64,000 bases of DNA from Bifidobacterium pseudolongum subsp. globosum. GTDB lineage: Bacteria > Actinomycetota > Actinomycetes > Actinomycetales > Bifidobacteriaceae. Made by a program: the position numbers and the translations under genes. The notes under the pieces are model-generated. The model was not told the origin of the DNA, made no database searches, and saw nothing but the letters and a program-made list of their open reading frames with translations. The first letter of the stretch is position 1; every line of letters starts with the position of its first letter. The DNA lies in contig NZ_RYUH01000011.1 in assembly GCF_004155535.1 (NCBI RefSeq), positions 1 through 64,000 on the forward strand. The letters run 5' to 3'. Shown here piece after piece: positions 48,863 through 59,033 of the stretch.

Positions 48863-49487
48863 ACTCATCCCCCTCGATGATCGTGATCCCAGCCTGCCGC
48901 ATCCGTTCGATGGCAGCCTTGCCCAACTCCTCGCTCACCGGCACGCTCAGGTCGGTGTACACGCGCACATCGTAGCCGCGCGATGCCGCATCGAGCGCGG
49001 TGTCGCGCACACAATGCGACAACGCGATGCCCACGATGTCGACGCGTGCGACGCCTGCTCCGGTGAGCAGCGCGTCGAGCGTGCGGCCCGCGGCGAGCGC
49101 CTCGGCCACATCTTCGCGCGTGGGGATGGCCTCGCCGTTGTCTTCGACGCCTTCGAACCCGGAGTACGCGGCGCTGTACTGCCCCTTCTTGATGTGGTGC
49201 GGCACGCCAAGCGACTCGACCGCCGGGTGCAGGCGCGCATTCGGCGTGCCGGCCGCGCCGTGCACCGGCCACGTGTCGACGAAATCCGGGTGGTCGGACC
49301 AATGCTCCCCCGGTTCGACATGCCAGTCCTGCGTCGTCGCGATGAGCGTATACCGGCTGCGGTTGCGCTCGGCGAACCCATGGATGCGCTCGGCTACCGC
49401 GTTGCCGCCCTCAACGGCGAGCTCGCCGCCCTCCGTGAACGTTGGCTGTACATCGACGATGATCAGTGCTGTGTTGTTCGTGCCCAC
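48852..49487 (-). CDS. pncA: Isochorismatase-family hydrolase, probable nicotinamidase
   Basis: Cysteine hydrolase of about 211 aa, probably converting nicotinamide to nicotinate. From GTG 49493: catalytic triad D14 (IIVDVQ), K103 (HIKKGQY) and C161 (GIALSHCVRDTA); metal residues D56 and H58 in TTQDWH, and WPVHG. TAGAAT (49494-49499) directly precedes GTG 49493 and lies 6 nt before GTG 49487, so a leaderless start at 49487 is preferred. The stop overlaps the next gene's start, coupling it to the DUF262-RAMA protein, an unusual partner for a salvage enzyme. Confidence 0.85.
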   Translation of the reverse strand: MGTNNTALIIVDVQPTFTEGGELAVEGGNAVAERIHGFAERNRSRYTLIATTQDWHVEPGEHWSDHPDFVDTWPVHGAAGTPNARLHPAVESLGVPHHIKKGQYSAAYSGFEGVEDNGEAIPTREDVAEALAAGRTLDALLTGAGVARVDIVGIALSHCVRDTALDAASRGYDVRVYTDLSVPVSEELGKAAIERMRQAGITIIEGDEYVD

Positions 49488-49493
49488 GTGCAC

Positions 49494-49499
49494 ATTCTA
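49494..49499 (-). promoter_or_regulatory. -10 box of pncA and the RAMA-domain gene
   Basis: TAGAAT on the minus strand, 6 nt before GTG 49487. No other promoter-like sequence precedes the downstream DUF262 gene, so both are likely to be read from here. Confidence 0.45.
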
Positions 49500-49553
49500 T
49501 AGCACGTGGCGCAATGCATGCCGCGTGCGTGCCGAACCCGCGCCGCATGGCCT

Positions 49554-49559
49554 TATAAT
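49554..49559 (+). promoter_or_regulatory. -10 box of the small membrane protein gene
   Basis: A perfect TATAAT; the start would lie near 49566, giving a leader of about 55 nt before ATG 49621. No clear -35. Confidence 0.5.
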
Positions 49560-49620
49560 GGCGTCAGTGCTTGCCAACGATGGCATCACCTGAGGAAAGA
49601 GCAACTAAGGAGCGTGGACC

Positions 49621-49881
49621 ATGACCGGACTATATGCGAGCCTGTTCACCATCATCATCGTCGCCATCAGCATCTGGGTGCTGTATTACGTGATCCGTGC
49701 CGCCGTGCGCGCGGGCATTATCGACGCCGAGCGCGAGATGGGCAGGATCAAGACGCCCGTCACGAAGGACGACAAGCTGCAGGAACAGCGTGAGGCGCTC
49801 CAGGAGGAACGCGTGCGTGCGATTGTGGCCGACGAGCAGCGCAAGCAGGCGGCGAAGGCCGCCAAGGAGCAGGGCAAGTAA
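49621..49881 (+). CDS. Small single-pass membrane protein with charged coiled coil
   Basis: 86 aa. An N-terminal transmembrane helix (SLFTIIIVAISIWVLYYVI) is followed by a highly charged helical tail rich in Glu, Lys, Arg and Gln, probably a coiled coil (EQREALQEERVRAIVADEQ). AAGGAG lies 10-13 nt before ATG 49621 and a perfect -10 box upstream. Function unknown; the layout recalls small membrane scaffolds. Strong bidirectional hairpin after the stop. Confidence 0.72.
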   Translation: MTGLYASLFTIIIVAISIWVLYYVIRAAVRAGIIDAEREMGRIKTPVTKDDKLQEQREALQEERVRAIVADEQRKQAAKAAKEQGK

Positions 49882-49904
49882 GCTCAAGGCTCACCACATA
49901 TACC

Positions 49905-49951
49905 AAGGGGGGAGGGCCCATCCACAGTCGTGTGGATGGGCCCTCCCCCTT
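49905..49951. terminator. Bidirectional terminator between the small membrane protein and acnA
   Basis: A stem of about 21 bp with a one-base bulge (49905-49925 region against 49930-49951, loop about GTCG) sits between convergent stops, flanked by A and T residues. Confidence 0.85.
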
Positions 49952-49971
49952 GCGCTCTGGCCTGCTTAGCG

Positions 49972-52674
49972 TCACTCGCTCATCAGATTGCGCAGCACGT
50001 ACTGCAGGATGCCACCATTGCGGTAATAGTCGGCTTCGCCAGGCGTGTCGATGCGCACCACGGCTTCGAACTCGGTCTTCGAGCCGTCCTTGTGCGTCGC
50101 CTCGACGTGCACGGTCTTCGGCGTCACGCCCTGATTGAGCGCGTCGATCCCGGTGATTGAGTAGACCTCGGTGCCGTTCAGGCCAAGCGATTCCGCCGAT
50201 TCGCCTTCGGGGAACTGCAACGGCAGCACGCCCATGCCGATGAGGTTGGAACGGTGGATGCGCTCGAAGCTTTCGACGATGACGGCCTTGACACCGAGCA
50301 TCGCGGTACCCTTCGCCGCCCAGTCGCGCGAGGAGCCGGTGCCGTATTCCTTGCCGCCGATGACGACGAGCGGCGTGCCGTTCGCGATGTAGTCGCGTGA
50401 GGCCTCGTAGATCGTCGTCGGCTTCATCGCCAGGAAGTCGTAGGTGTAGCCACCCGGCTTGATCTCCTCGCCCACCGACGCGAGCAGCATGTTGCGCAGG
50501 CGGATGTTGCCGAACGTGCCGCGTACCATGACTTCGTGGTTGCCACGGCGCGAACCATACGAATTGAAGTTCTTCGGCTGCACGCCATGCTCCACAAGGT
50601 ATTCGCCCGCGGGGCTCGTCGCCTTGAACGCGCCGGCCGGCGAGATGTGATCGGTCGTGACCGAGTCGCCGAGGAACGCGAGCACGCGTGCGTCGCGGAT
50701 GTCCTCGACCGGGGCCGGCTCGGCGCCCATGCCGTCGAAGAACGTCTGCTTGCGCACATACGTCGACTCCGGATCCCATGCGAACAGTTCGCCTTCGGGC
50801 ACGTCAAGGCCCTTCCAGCGCGCGTCGCCTTCGAACACCGAAGCGTAGTCGTTGAGGAACATCTCACGGCTCACATTGCCGCTCACCACCTGCTCGACCT
50901 CGTCGTTCGTGGGCCAGATGTCCTTGAGGTACACCGGCTTGCCTTCCGGGTCGGTGCCCAGCGGCTCCGTCTCGAAGTCGAAGTCCATCGTGCCGGCGAG
51001 CGCGTAGGCGATGACGAGCGGCGGTGAGGCGAGGTAGTTCATCTTGACGTCCGGGCTGATGCGGCCTTCGAAGTTGCGGTTGCCCGACAGCACTGCCGTC
51101 ACCGTGAGGTCGTTCGCGTTGATCGCTTCGGAGATCTCCGGCAGCAGCGGCCCGGAGTTGCCGATGCACGTGGCGCAGCCGAAGCCGACGAGCTGGTAGC
51201 CGAGGCGGTCGAGGTCCTCCTGCAGGCCAGCCTGCTTCAAGTAGTCGGCCACGACCTGCGATCCCGGGGCGAGCGAGGTCTTGACCCATGGCTTGGGCTT
51301 GAGGCCCTTCGCCACGGCATTGCGCGCGATGAGGCCGGCCGCGATCATGACCGAGGGGTTCGAGGTGTTGGTGCACGAGGTGATCGAGGCGATTGCCACG
51401 TCGCCGTTCTGGATGTCGAAATCGCCACGGAAATCGGTCGAGACGTGCACGGGGTTGCCGTTCGTCTTCTCGGTCACATAGCCGGGCAGTGTCTCTTCGA
51501 ACGTCGTCTTCGCATGGTTGAGCTCGATGCGGTCCTGCGGGCGCTTCGGGCCGGCGATCGACGGCACGACCGTCGACAGGTCGAGCTCGAGGTATTCGGA
51601 GTACTGCGGCTCCACATACTGCGGGTCGTTGACGTCGTGCCACAGCTTGTTCGCCTTCGCATACGCCTCGACGAGCGCCACCTGCTCGTCGGAACGGCCG
51701 GTCAGGCGCAGGTAGTCGAGCGTGACGTTATCAATCGGGAAGATGCCGCACGTCGAGCCGAACTCCGGGCTCATGTTGCCGATCGTCGCGCGGTTGGCGA
51801 GCGGGACGGACGCGATGCCTTCGCCGTAGAACTCGACGAACTTGCCGACGACGCCGTGCTGGCGCAGCATGTCGGTGATGGTGAGCACCACATCGGTCGC
51901 CGTGACGCCTTCGGGGATCGCCCCCTTGAGCTTGAAGCCGACGACGCGCGGCACGAGCATCGAGATCGGCTGGCCGAGCATGGCGGCCTCGGCTTCGATG
52001 CCGCCGACGCCCCAGCCGAGCACACCGAGGCCGTTGACGGTCGTGGTGTGCGAGTCGGTGCCGACGCACGAATCGAGGTACGCGAGCGTCTTGCCGTCGG
52101 CGGCGGCCTTGCGCATGACGACCTGGGCGAGGTATTCGATGTTGACCTGGTGGATGATGCCGGTTCCTGGCGGCACCACGCGGAAGTTCTCGAAGGCCTG
52201 CTGGCCCCAGCGCAGGAACTGGTAGCGTTCGCCGTTGCGCTCGTATTCGATGTCCATGTTGATCTGCACGGCGTCATCCACACCGTAGGCGTCGATCTGC
52301 ACGGAATGGTCGATGATCATGTCGGACTGCACCTGCGGGTTGATCACCTCGGGGTTGCCGCCGAGCTCCTTGACGGCGTCGCGCATCGTGGCCAGGTCGA
52401 CGACGCACGGCACGCCGGTGAAGTCCTGCATGACGACGCGCGACGGCGTGAACTGGATCTCATGGCTTGGATCGGCTGCAGGGTCCCAATCGAGCAGCGT
52501 CTTCACGTGCTCGTCGGTGATGTTGGCGCCGTCCTCGTTGCGCACAAGGTTCTCGACGAGCACCTTGAGCGAATAAGGAAGGTGGTCAATGCCCTCAAGG
52601 TCGGCGATGCTGTAGTAGTCGTACGACTGCTCCCCGACGTTGAGGACGTCCAGCTGGTCGTCGCGCATGGACAT
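49972..52674 (-). CDS. acnA: Aconitate hydratase A
   Basis: Interconverts citrate and isocitrate; in bifidobacteria, which lack a full citric acid cycle, this serves the branch from citrate to 2-oxoglutarate and glutamate. 900 aa. Three 4Fe-4S cysteines occur in [16 protein letters not shown], [11 protein letters not shown] and [12 protein letters not shown]; active-site arginines in the C-terminal swivel ([14 protein letters not shown]). ATG 52674 has GGAGG at 6 nt, so the 14-codon upstream extension is not used. The P-type ATPase gene lies 61 nt upstream, same strand, but neither appears linked in function. Confidence 0.95.
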   Translation of the reverse strand: MSMRDDQLDVLNVGEQSYDYYSIADLEGIDHLPYSLKVLVENLVRNEDGANITDEHVKTLLDWDPAADPSHEIQFTPSRVVMQDFTGVPCVVDLATMRDAVKELGGNPEVINPQVQSDMIIDHSVQIDAYGVDDAVQINMDIEYERNGERYQFLRWGQQAFENFRVVPPGTGIIHQVNIEYLAQVVMRKAAADGKTLAYLDSCVGTDSHTTTVNGLGVLGWGVGGIEAEAAMLGQPISMLVPRVVGFKLKGAIPEGVTATDVVLTITDMLRQHGVVGKFVEFYGEGIASVPLANRATIGNMSPEFGSTCGIFPIDNVTLDYLRLTGRSDEQVALVEAYAKANKLWHDVNDPQYVEPQYSEYLELDLSTVVPSIAGPKRPQDRIELNHAKTTFEETLPGYVTEKTNGNPVHVSTDFRGDFDIQNGDVAIASITSCTNTSNPSVMIAAGLIARNAVAKGLKPKPWVKTSLAPGSQVVADYLKQAGLQEDLDRLGYQLVGFGCATCIGNSGPLLPEISEAINANDLTVTAVLSGNRNFEGRISPDVKMNYLASPPLVIAYALAGTMDFDFETEPLGTDPEGKPVYLKDIWPTNDEVEQVVSGNVSREMFLNDYASVFEGDARWKGLDVPEGELFAWDPESTYVRKQTFFDGMGAEPAPVEDIRDARVLAFLGDSVTTDHISPAGAFKATSPAGEYLVEHGVQPKNFNSYGSRRGNHEVMVRGTFGNIRLRNMLLASVGEEIKPGGYTYDFLAMKPTTIYEASRDYIANGTPLVVIGGKEYGTGSSRDWAAKGTAMLGVKAVIVESFERIHRSNLIGMGVLPLQFPEGESAESLGLNGTEVYSITGIDALNQGVTPKTVHVEATHKDGSKTEFEAVVRIDTPGEADYYRNGGILQYVLRNLMSE

Positions 52675-52735
52675 GGGTTTCCTCCGAACGTGTTGTGGAA
52701 CTGGTGATTGGCTCACACGATACCGTGTGCATGTT

Positions 52736-55258
52736 TCAGCGCTTCGATATGCGCTTGTATTGTGAGATGACCGAACGCATGGTCACGGGCAGGAACTTGG
52801 GGAACAGCCACACACTGAGCGCGAAGAGCAGCGTGGCGATCACGATCTGCACACCAAGCGCGAGCAGGCCCTTGCCGCCCGGCAGCTGGAATGCGAAGAA
52901 ATGCGCAACGAACGGGATGCACATGCCGATCACACCCGCCGCCGCGAACGCCGCGACGAGCCAGCCGCGCCACGAGTTGAGTGGCGTCGCCACGCGCGCG
53001 AGCACGTAGATGCCCATCACGAAGAGCACCGTGGCGCACATCGACCGCCACAGCAGCTGGTACTGCGCCGAGCCGTCGACGTTCCACCCCATGAGCTTCG
53101 GCACGAACCATGCGGACAGCAGCACCGAGAGCGCCGTCGCGATGCCGCACGGCACCGAGAACGCGAAGACGCGGCGCAGGAACCCGGGAATGTAGCGGCG
53201 CGTGTTCGGCGCGAGCGCGAGCAGGAACGCCGGGGCGCCGATCGTCAACGCGCCGATGTAGCTGATGTGCCGCGGCAGATACGGGAACGGGATCATGCTG
53301 AGCACGACACCGAACGAGATCAGCGCCGAGTAGACGGTCTTCGTCAGGAACAGGCTCGCGACGCGCTCCATGTTCGCCATGACCTGGCGTCCGCGCGCCA
53401 CGACGTCGGGCAGATGCGAGAATTTCGAGTCGACGAGCACGACTTCGGCCACCGCTTTCGTCGCCGGCGCCGCGTTGCCCATCGCGATGCCCAGATCGGC
53501 CTCCTTGATCGCGAGCGCATCATTGACGCCGTCGCCGGTCATCGCCACCACGTGCTTCTGCGTGTGCAGCGCCTGTACAATCGCCTTCTTCTGTTCGGGC
53601 AGCACGCGACCGAGCACGTCGACGTTCTCGAGCACGCGCGCCAGCCCATCGACGTCCTGCGGCAGTTCGCGCGCATCCATGGCCACCGGCTTACGGTCGC
53701 CGGTGAGCTTGACCTTACCGGCGATTGCGCCGACCGTCACCGGGTTGTCGCCGGAGATGACGCGGCAGCGCACGCCCTGTTCACGGAACCACGCGAGCGT
53801 CGGCTCCGCGTCGTCACGGATATGCTCGGAGCACAGCACGATCGCCACGGGCTGCGCGCCCGCCTCGAGCTTCGGGTCGGTCTCGAAATCGGCGGGGACT
53901 TCGCCGGCGGCGTGCGCGATGAGCAGCACGCGCATGCCGTTGTTCGCGTAGTCGTTGACTTGCTTGAGCACGTCCGGGTACTGGTTCGCGAATCCGGCGA
54001 GCAGCACTTCCGGCGCGCCCATGTACCACACGCCGCCCTGGCCCGCTTCGGGCTCGTCGTGGAACGCGACCGCGCTCCATTTGCGCGCGCTCGAGAACGG
54101 CACGCGTTCGAGCTGCGCGCTGCCGGTGAATCCCTGCTTGCCGAGCCCCGCGAGCACGGCACGGCCGGTGCCGTTCGGGCTTTCCTCGTTCGCCAGGTCG
54201 TAGAGCGCCTGCATCGCCTGCTGCTTGCTGGCGCAGGCAGGCAGTGCGATGAAGTCGTCGTAGACGATGCCGCCGTCGGTGATCGTGCCGGTCTTGTCGA
54301 GGTTGAGGCAGTCGACGCGCGCGAGCGTCTCCACCGAGTCGAGGTCCTGCACAAGCGTGTTCTTGCGCGCGAGCCTGATCGCCGCGAGCGCGAAGTTGAG
54401 CGAGGTGAGCAGCACGAGGCCTTCCGGCACCATGCCCACCACGCCGGCGACCGACGAGACGACCGCCTGCCGCCATGCGCCGCTCGCGATGGCCGCGGAC
54501 CAGCCGCCGACGGTCTTCATCTGTGTGAGGATGAGCAGGATGCACAGCGGCACCACGAGGAACGTCATGAACTTGAGGATCGTGTTGATGCCCTTGTTGA
54601 GGTCGGAGACGTTCTTCTTGTACACCTTCGCCTGCGCGGTGAGTGTGGCGGCGTAGCTGTGCGCGCCGACCGCGGTCACGTGTACGAGCGCCATGCCGGA
54701 CACTGCGGTCGAGCCGGAGTAGACGGTGTCGCCCTCCTTCTTGCGCACGGTGCGCGATTCGCCGGTGATCATCGACTCGTCGAGTTCGAGCCCCCACGTC
54801 TGCACGATCGTGGCGTCCGCGGGCACCTGCTCCCCCGACCGCAGCCACATGAAGTCGCCGAGCACAATGTCGTTGTGCGAAACCTCCACGTCGTTGCCGT
54901 CGCGGCGCACGAGGTAATCAGAGGCGACGAGGATCGACAGTTTGTCGAGCGTGTACTTTGCGCGCAGCTCGGTGACGATGCCGATGCCCGTGTTGATGAT
55001 GATGACGAACCCGAAGACGGCGTCCTTCCATGACCCGGCGATGAGCACCATGACCATGGCGGTGAGGATGATGCCGTTGAACAGCGTGAACACGTTCGCA
55101 CGCACGATGTCGGCAAGTGAGCGCGACGTCGACGATGTGACGGCGTTCGTCTGTCCACGTTCGATGCGGTCCTCGACTTGCGCCGCCGTCAATCCCCGCT
55201 CGGACACATCCGGCATCTTCGGTTGCACGGCCGTTGCCGCATTCGTCGTTTCGCTCAT
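52736..55258 (-). CDS. P-type cation-transporting ATPase (CtpE-like)
   Basis: 840 aa, about ten transmembrane helices. The phosphorylated aspartate is D321 in DKTGTIT (Ile for the usual Leu); actuator motif ITGES at 164-168; helix 4 motif VPEG(L) at 277-280; hinge [22 protein letters not shown]. Helix 4 PEGL rather than CPC or CPX excludes heavy-metal pumps; the overall look is that of actinobacterial CtpE-type calcium ATPases, by inference. ATG 55258 lies 7 nt after TAGACT (55266-55271), no ribosome site. Between acnA and an RNA methyltransferase. Confidence 0.88.
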   Translation of the reverse strand: MSETTNAATAVQPKMPDVSERGLTAAQVEDRIERGQTNAVTSSTSRSLADIVRANVFTLFNGIILTAMVMVLIAGSWKDAVFGFVIIINTGIGIVTELRAKYTLDKLSILVASDYLVRRDGNDVEVSHNDIVLGDFMWLRSGEQVPADATIVQTWGLELDESMITGESRTVRKKEGDTVYSGSTAVSGMALVHVTAVGAHSYAATLTAQAKVYKKNVSDLNKGINTILKFMTFLVVPLCILLILTQMKTVGGWSAAIASGAWRQAVVSSVAGVVGMVPEGLVLLTSLNFALAAIRLARKNTLVQDLDSVETLARVDCLNLDKTGTITDGGIVYDDFIALPACASKQQAMQALYDLANEESPNGTGRAVLAGLGKQGFTGSAQLERVPFSSARKWSAVAFHDEPEAGQGGVWYMGAPEVLLAGFANQYPDVLKQVNDYANNGMRVLLIAHAAGEVPADFETDPKLEAGAQPVAIVLCSEHIRDDAEPTLAWFREQGVRCRVISGDNPVTVGAIAGKVKLTGDRKPVAMDARELPQDVDGLARVLENVDVLGRVLPEQKKAIVQALHTQKHVVAMTGDGVNDALAIKEADLGIAMGNAAPATKAVAEVVLVDSKFSHLPDVVARGRQVMANMERVASLFLTKTVYSALISFGVVLSMIPFPYLPRHISYIGALTIGAPAFLLALAPNTRRYIPGFLRRVFAFSVPCGIATALSVLLSAWFVPKLMGWNVDGSAQYQLLWRSMCATVLFVMGIYVLARVATPLNSWRGWLVAAFAAAGVIGMCIPFVAHFFAFQLPGGKGLLALGVQIVIATLLFALSVWLFPKFLPVTMRSVISQYKRISKR

Positions 55259-55265
55259 GCGCGCC

Positions 55266-55271
55266 AGTCTA
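55266..55271 (-). promoter_or_regulatory. -10 box of the P-type ATPase gene (leaderless)
   Basis: TAGACT on the minus strand, exactly 7 nt before ATG 55258. Confidence 0.45.
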
Positions 55272-55321
55272 CTCGACCGTGTGCACCCGCCGTTGTATGC
55301 TCCGCCAGCCAGTGGCTGCGC

Positions 55322-56632
55322 TCACTTCGTGAAGACGGCGACCGTCTCCACATGGTGCGTCATCGGGTAGATGTCGAACGCGGCGATCGAATGGAGCGCA
55401 TATCCATGCTGGGTGAGCGTCGCCGTGTCACGCGCGAGCGACGCCGGGTCGCACGCGATGTACACGACGATCGGCGCGCCGGAGTTCGCGATCTTCGTGC
55501 ACACCTTCGCCTTCGCGCCCGCGCGCGGCGGGTCGAGGACGACGATGTCGGGGTGCGCGCGCTGCGGATCGATGTCTTTCTCGAGCGTCTTGAGCACGTC
55601 GCCGCACAACGCCTGCACCGTGTGGATGCCCGCGCTCTTGAGGTTCCTGCGGGCGTTCGCGACCGCCGTCTTCGCGCCTTCGACGCTGACGAGCTTCGCA
55701 TGCTCGTCGATCAGGGTCGCGAGCGGCAGCGTGAACAGGCCGGATCCCGCATACAGGTCCCAGATCACCAGATTGCGGCCGTTGCGGGGCGCGCGGCCGC
55801 CAAGGACTTCGCGGATCTGGTCGATGACGTACTGCGGCAGCACCTGCGGTGCCTCGCGGTGCATCTGCCAGAAGCCGGCGGCGTCCACCGTGTAGTCGAA
55901 GGCGTGGCCGTCCACCGTGATCCGCTCGGTCAGGCTGCGGCTGCCGTGGCGCACCTTGCCGTCGACGATGATGGCGTAGTTCCTGCCGATGGCACGGCGC
56001 AGCGCAGCCCCATCCGCGATGTCCGCGGCGTCCACGCGCGGCTCGGGAACGGCGATGCGCACCTGCGCGTTGGCGGGTAGCGCGCCGCCCCACACGTCGT
56101 TCATCGCGGCCGCTTCGAGCACGGCGCGCGTCGCGAGCGGCATCGTGTCGATCGGCACGCGTACGTGGCTGCCACGGCGGTGCATCGACGGCCGTCCCTC
56201 ATCGTCGGTGATCATCTCGATGCGCGTGCGCCAGTGCAGCCCCTGTGCGTCTTCGTCGCCGGGCATGGCGTAGACGGGGATCTCGTCGAGCTCCACATGG
56301 CCGAGCCGGCGCATCACGTCCATGACCGCGGCTTCCTTCCACCGTTCCTGACCTTCGAGCGACACATGGATGAGGTCGGCGCCACCGACGCCGCCGCCCA
56401 TCGCGAGCGGTCCGGCGAGCGGCCAGCTCGGCGTCACACGGTCCGGGCTCGCCTCGAGCACCTCGACGACTTCGCCGGTCCAGAACCGGTCGCTCCTGTC
56501 GGTCGGCTCGTCGAGCACGATCCTCACGCGCTCGCCCGGCAGTGCGAACCGCACAAAGACGACGCGCCCGTCGATGTGTGCGACGCACCTGCCCTGATCC
56601 GCGTATCGTTCGATCTGTACCGTGGCTTCCAT
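55322..56632 (-). CDS. TrmA/RumA-family RNA (uracil-5-)methyltransferase with TRAM domain
   Basis: 436 aa. TRAM domain at 1-60 (IERYADQGRCVAHIDGRVVFV) binds RNA; the Rossmann SAM domain holds LVIWDLYAGSGLFTLPLA and VVLDPPRAGAK; the catalytic cysteine is C394 in VVYIACDPASLARD and the terminal motif FDIYPMTHHVETV fits the 5-methyluridine enzymes. The iron-sulfur cluster cysteines of RumA are not evident. Substrate, tRNA U54 or rRNA, is not determined. Starts with ATG 56632, 26 nt from the neighbouring lipoprotein gene's stop. Confidence 0.9.
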   Translation of the reverse strand: MEATVQIERYADQGRCVAHIDGRVVFVRFALPGERVRIVLDEPTDRSDRFWTGEVVEVLEASPDRVTPSWPLAGPLAMGGGVGGADLIHVSLEGQERWKEAAVMDVMRRLGHVELDEIPVYAMPGDEDAQGLHWRTRIEMITDDEGRPSMHRRGSHVRVPIDTMPLATRAVLEAAAMNDVWGGALPANAQVRIAVPEPRVDAADIADGAALRRAIGRNYAIIVDGKVRHGSRSLTERITVDGHAFDYTVDAAGFWQMHREAPQVLPQYVIDQIREVLGGRAPRNGRNLVIWDLYAGSGLFTLPLATLIDEHAKLVSVEGAKTAVANARRNLKSAGIHTVQALCGDVLKTLEKDIDPQRAHPDIVVLDPPRAGAKAKVCTKIANSGAPIVVYIACDPASLARDTATLTQHGYALHSIAAFDIYPMTHHVETVAVFTK

Positions 56633-56658
56633 ACCCGTTCCTGTCTGTTGTCGTGTGT

Positions 56659-57267
56659 CTATTCGGTGGCGGTGATCGTCGTAACCATCATCTCGCGGTC
56701 GTGCGGCTCGTCGCGGATCACCGTGTCGGCGGCCTTGGCGAGCGGCACCGCATCCATCATGCGGTCGTTGACGCGGAACACCGCGGCATACAGCAGTGGG
56801 TCGTGGGGCTCGCCCTCCGGATTGAGCAACACGACCGGAATGCCGCTTTCACGCGCCTTGCCGAGCGTCTGGCTCCACGCGCCCTCTTCCCCCTCGGTGA
56901 AATCACTGATCATGATGAGGTTGACGCGTCGTGCCACCGCGTCGAGCACCGCTTGGCGCGCCGTGGCGCCCGGGTCGTCGAGGCCTGCCGTGGCCGTGTA
57001 GACGACGTCGAAGTCATCGTCCGCATCCAGCGCATTCACTGCAAGTGTGTCCGCATTGGATGCGTGCGGCGATCCGATCAGCGCGATCGTCGTGCGTGCA
57101 CCCGGCACGTTGTCATGCGCCGGCGCCTGCTCCTGCTGTGTGTCGCCGACGGCTGCGCCGCGCGGTGTGCATGCGGCGAGGCCGAATACGGCGAGCGCGC
57201 AGCACACGCCCACCGCCAGCTTGAGAAGGATTCCGTTGCCCATGGTGTATCTTGTGCCTTTGCTCAT
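56659..57267 (-). CDS. Lipoprotein with a periplasmic-binding-protein-like fold
   Basis: About 202 aa. After MSKGTRYTMGNGILLKL comes a signal peptide ending in lipobox GLAAC, so it is lipid-anchored. The mature part has the first lobe of a type I periplasmic-binding (LacI-like) fold: TTIALIGSPHASNADTLAV, a DPGATARQAVLDAVARRVNLIMISD loop, and VVLLNPEGEP. It is shorter than sugar-binding proteins and seems to lack most of lobe two; ligand unknown. ATG 57267 lies 4 nt after the DUF3159 stop; ATG 57243 is an alternative. No sugar ABC permease adjoins it. Confidence 0.72.
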   Translation of the reverse strand: MSKGTRYTMGNGILLKLAVGVCCALAVFGLAACTPRGAAVGDTQQEQAPAHDNVPGARTTIALIGSPHASNADTLAVNALDADDDFDVVYTATAGLDDPGATARQAVLDAVARRVNLIMISDFTEGEEGAWSQTLGKARESGIPVVLLNPEGEPHDPLLYAAVFRVNDRMMDAVPLAKAADTVIRDEPHDREMMVTTITATE

Positions 57268-57271
57268 GTGC

Positions 57272-58006
57272 TCATTGCGCGCTGTTCGACGCGTGGGGAT
57301 GTTCTGCAATCTCTTCGAGCTGCGCGCGTTCACGCATCTTGTGGCGGTGCATCGGCGTCGCCACAATCAGATAGGTGACCCAGATGGCCAGTGCCCAGAA
57401 CGGCAGGCCCATCAGCAGGCGTGCGGTGCCGAGCCAGCCCACGTGGTTCGTCATGTACAGCGGCACCTGCACCACGAGGCGCAATGCGAACACACCGAGC
57501 CACAGCCACGTGGCGATCGTGTAGGCCTTCACGAGCCCTTTGTCGGAACGCCAGCCGTCGAGCCACTGTCTGAAGTGTTCAGTGGGCAGCGAGCGGATGA
57601 ATTCGATGAGGAACCCGAGCGCCGGCACATGCACGGCGAGCGAGACGAGCAACAGCACGATGTAGGCGGCGTTCGTGAGGAACCCGTACATGTAGTAATC
57701 GCGCGCCTCACCGGTACGCCATGCCCAGATCAGACAGATCGCGACCGCCGCCAAGCCACTGAGCGCACCCATGACCGATTGGCGTTGGCACAGCCGCACC
57801 ACTACCTGCAGCACGGCGAGCGCCGCGGACATGATGATCGTGAGCTGCAGATTCGACGTGACGACGAACATGACGACGAAGAGGAAGCCCGGCAGCATGG
57901 ATTCCACCACGCCGCGCGGGCCGCCGATGGCCGTGATGACCGAGAAATCGTCGTCGCCGGCCTGTGCGAGCGCGCCGAGTCCGGTGCGTTTGCGGTCGTT
58001 GCCCAT
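57272..58006 (-). CDS. DUF3159 family membrane protein
   Basis: 244 aa with about six transmembrane helices (VESMLPGFLFVVMFVV; LTIIMSAALAVLQVVVRL; GALSGLAAVAICLIWAW; three more after 120). DUF3159 is an actinobacterial family of unknown function often encoded with DUF3710, as here. Its ATG (58004-58006) overlaps the DUF3710 stop in a TGATG junction, so translation is coupled. The lipoprotein gene follows by 4 nt, forming a three-gene unit. Confidence 0.85.
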   Translation of the reverse strand: MGNDRKRTGLGALAQAGDDDFSVITAIGGPRGVVESMLPGFLFVVMFVVTSNLQLTIIMSAALAVLQVVVRLCQRQSVMGALSGLAAVAICLIWAWRTGEARDYYMYGFLTNAAYIVLLLVSLAVHVPALGFLIEFIRSLPTEHFRQWLDGWRSDKGLVKAYTIATWLWLGVFALRLVVQVPLYMTNHVGWLGTARLLMGLPFWALAIWVTYLIVATPMHRHKMRERAQLEEIAEHPHASNSAQ

Positions 58007-58863
58007 CAACGCAGTTCCGAGAACATCGGTCCGCGCGACAGTGTCGTCTTCGTCTCCGTCTCTTGGTCGGAGTTGAACGGACCTTCCGGCTTGCTAGGCA
58101 GCTGTGCGCCCTCGCCGTCCTGCTGTGCGGCGTCACGCTCGCGGCGCTCGTTCGGTGTGAGCGGCGGTGCCATCGGGATCAGATCGCGCGGGGCGAGCGG
58201 CTCCTCGCCGCGGTCCACGACGATGTCGGAGAAGAAGCGGTTGAGGATCTCCGCTTCCGGCGACTTGGGGTCCTCGGCCGCGGGGCCCGAGAAGATGCCG
58301 CGCAGCATCCAACGCGGGCCGTCCACACCCACGATGCGCGTGGTGTGCACCTTGCCGTTGTCGAGCTTGACGGGCAGTTCGATCTCGGCTCCGAAAATGC
58401 CGGGCACTTCCTTGGCGTTGGCGTTGCCTTCGAGCAGGTCCTCGCGCACGTCGTCCCACAGGCCGAGCGTCTTCGGCGCGGCGAACGCCTCAAGCTCAAG
58501 GCTCGACCGCCCGATCGTCACCGTCGCGCCGAGCAGCGTGTTGTCCGCACGGCTCGCCTTGATGCGCAGCTGGATGCCACGCACGAACGGGATGTAGAAC
58601 GCGCCGAGCGACATGTATTCGTCGAAATCAGGGGCGTTGTCCTCGTCGATGTCCCACGGGCCGTACTCTTCGCCGCGGCCCTCGTATGTCATGCTCGTCT
58701 CTTCGGGGATCTGCCCCGTCATGCGCTCGCCAGCCGCGGCATCATCGCCCTGCTGAGATTCGTTGTCGATCCGGACGTCTTCCTTCGCCATGTCTTCGGT
58801 CTGCGAGGCGATGGCCTCGGCCTCACGGTTTTTCTTCTTCTTGCCGAACCCGAACAGTCCCAT
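58006..58863 (-). CDS. DUF3710 family protein
   Basis: 285 aa, soluble. A Lys-rich start (GLFGFGKKKKN) and acidic disordered first 75 residues precede the DUF3710 domain (about 80-240: GPWDIDE, LGAFYIPFVRGIQLRI, TLGLWDDVREDLL, VDGPRWMLRGIFSGPAA). Actinobacterial family of unknown function. ATG 58863 has GAGG at 5 nt. First gene of the DUF3710-DUF3159-lipoprotein unit. The 170 nt upstream to the exonuclease gene hold no gene. Confidence 0.88.
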   Translation of the reverse strand: MGLFGFGKKKKNREAEAIASQTEDMAKEDVRIDNESQQGDDAAAGERMTGQIPEETSMTYEGRGEEYGPWDIDEDNAPDFDEYMSLGAFYIPFVRGIQLRIKASRADNTLLGATVTIGRSSLELEAFAAPKTLGLWDDVREDLLEGNANAKEVPGIFGAEIELPVKLDNGKVHTTRIVGVDGPRWMLRGIFSGPAAEDPKSPEAEILNRFFSDIVVDRGEEPLAPRDLIPMAPPLTPNERRERDAAQQDGEGAQLPSKPEGPFNSDQETETKTTLSRGPMFSELR

Positions 58864-59033
58864 ATATCCTCATTTCGTTGCGGGCCGCCGGCGGCGCGCA
58901 TGGCCACCGGCAGCCCATTGGCAATAGTCAATCACTACTTCCAGTTCAGTATAGGGCGCATGAGTGATTGCATGGAACGCCGCGCCCGGTTACTGCACCA
59001 AACATCCATGGCCTGCATGCGCGGTCTTGTGCG

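Noticed and set aside
52901..55033. A 710-aa plus-strand frame opposite the P-type ATPase gene
   Set aside because: Arg/His-rich antisense shadow of a well-conserved gene.
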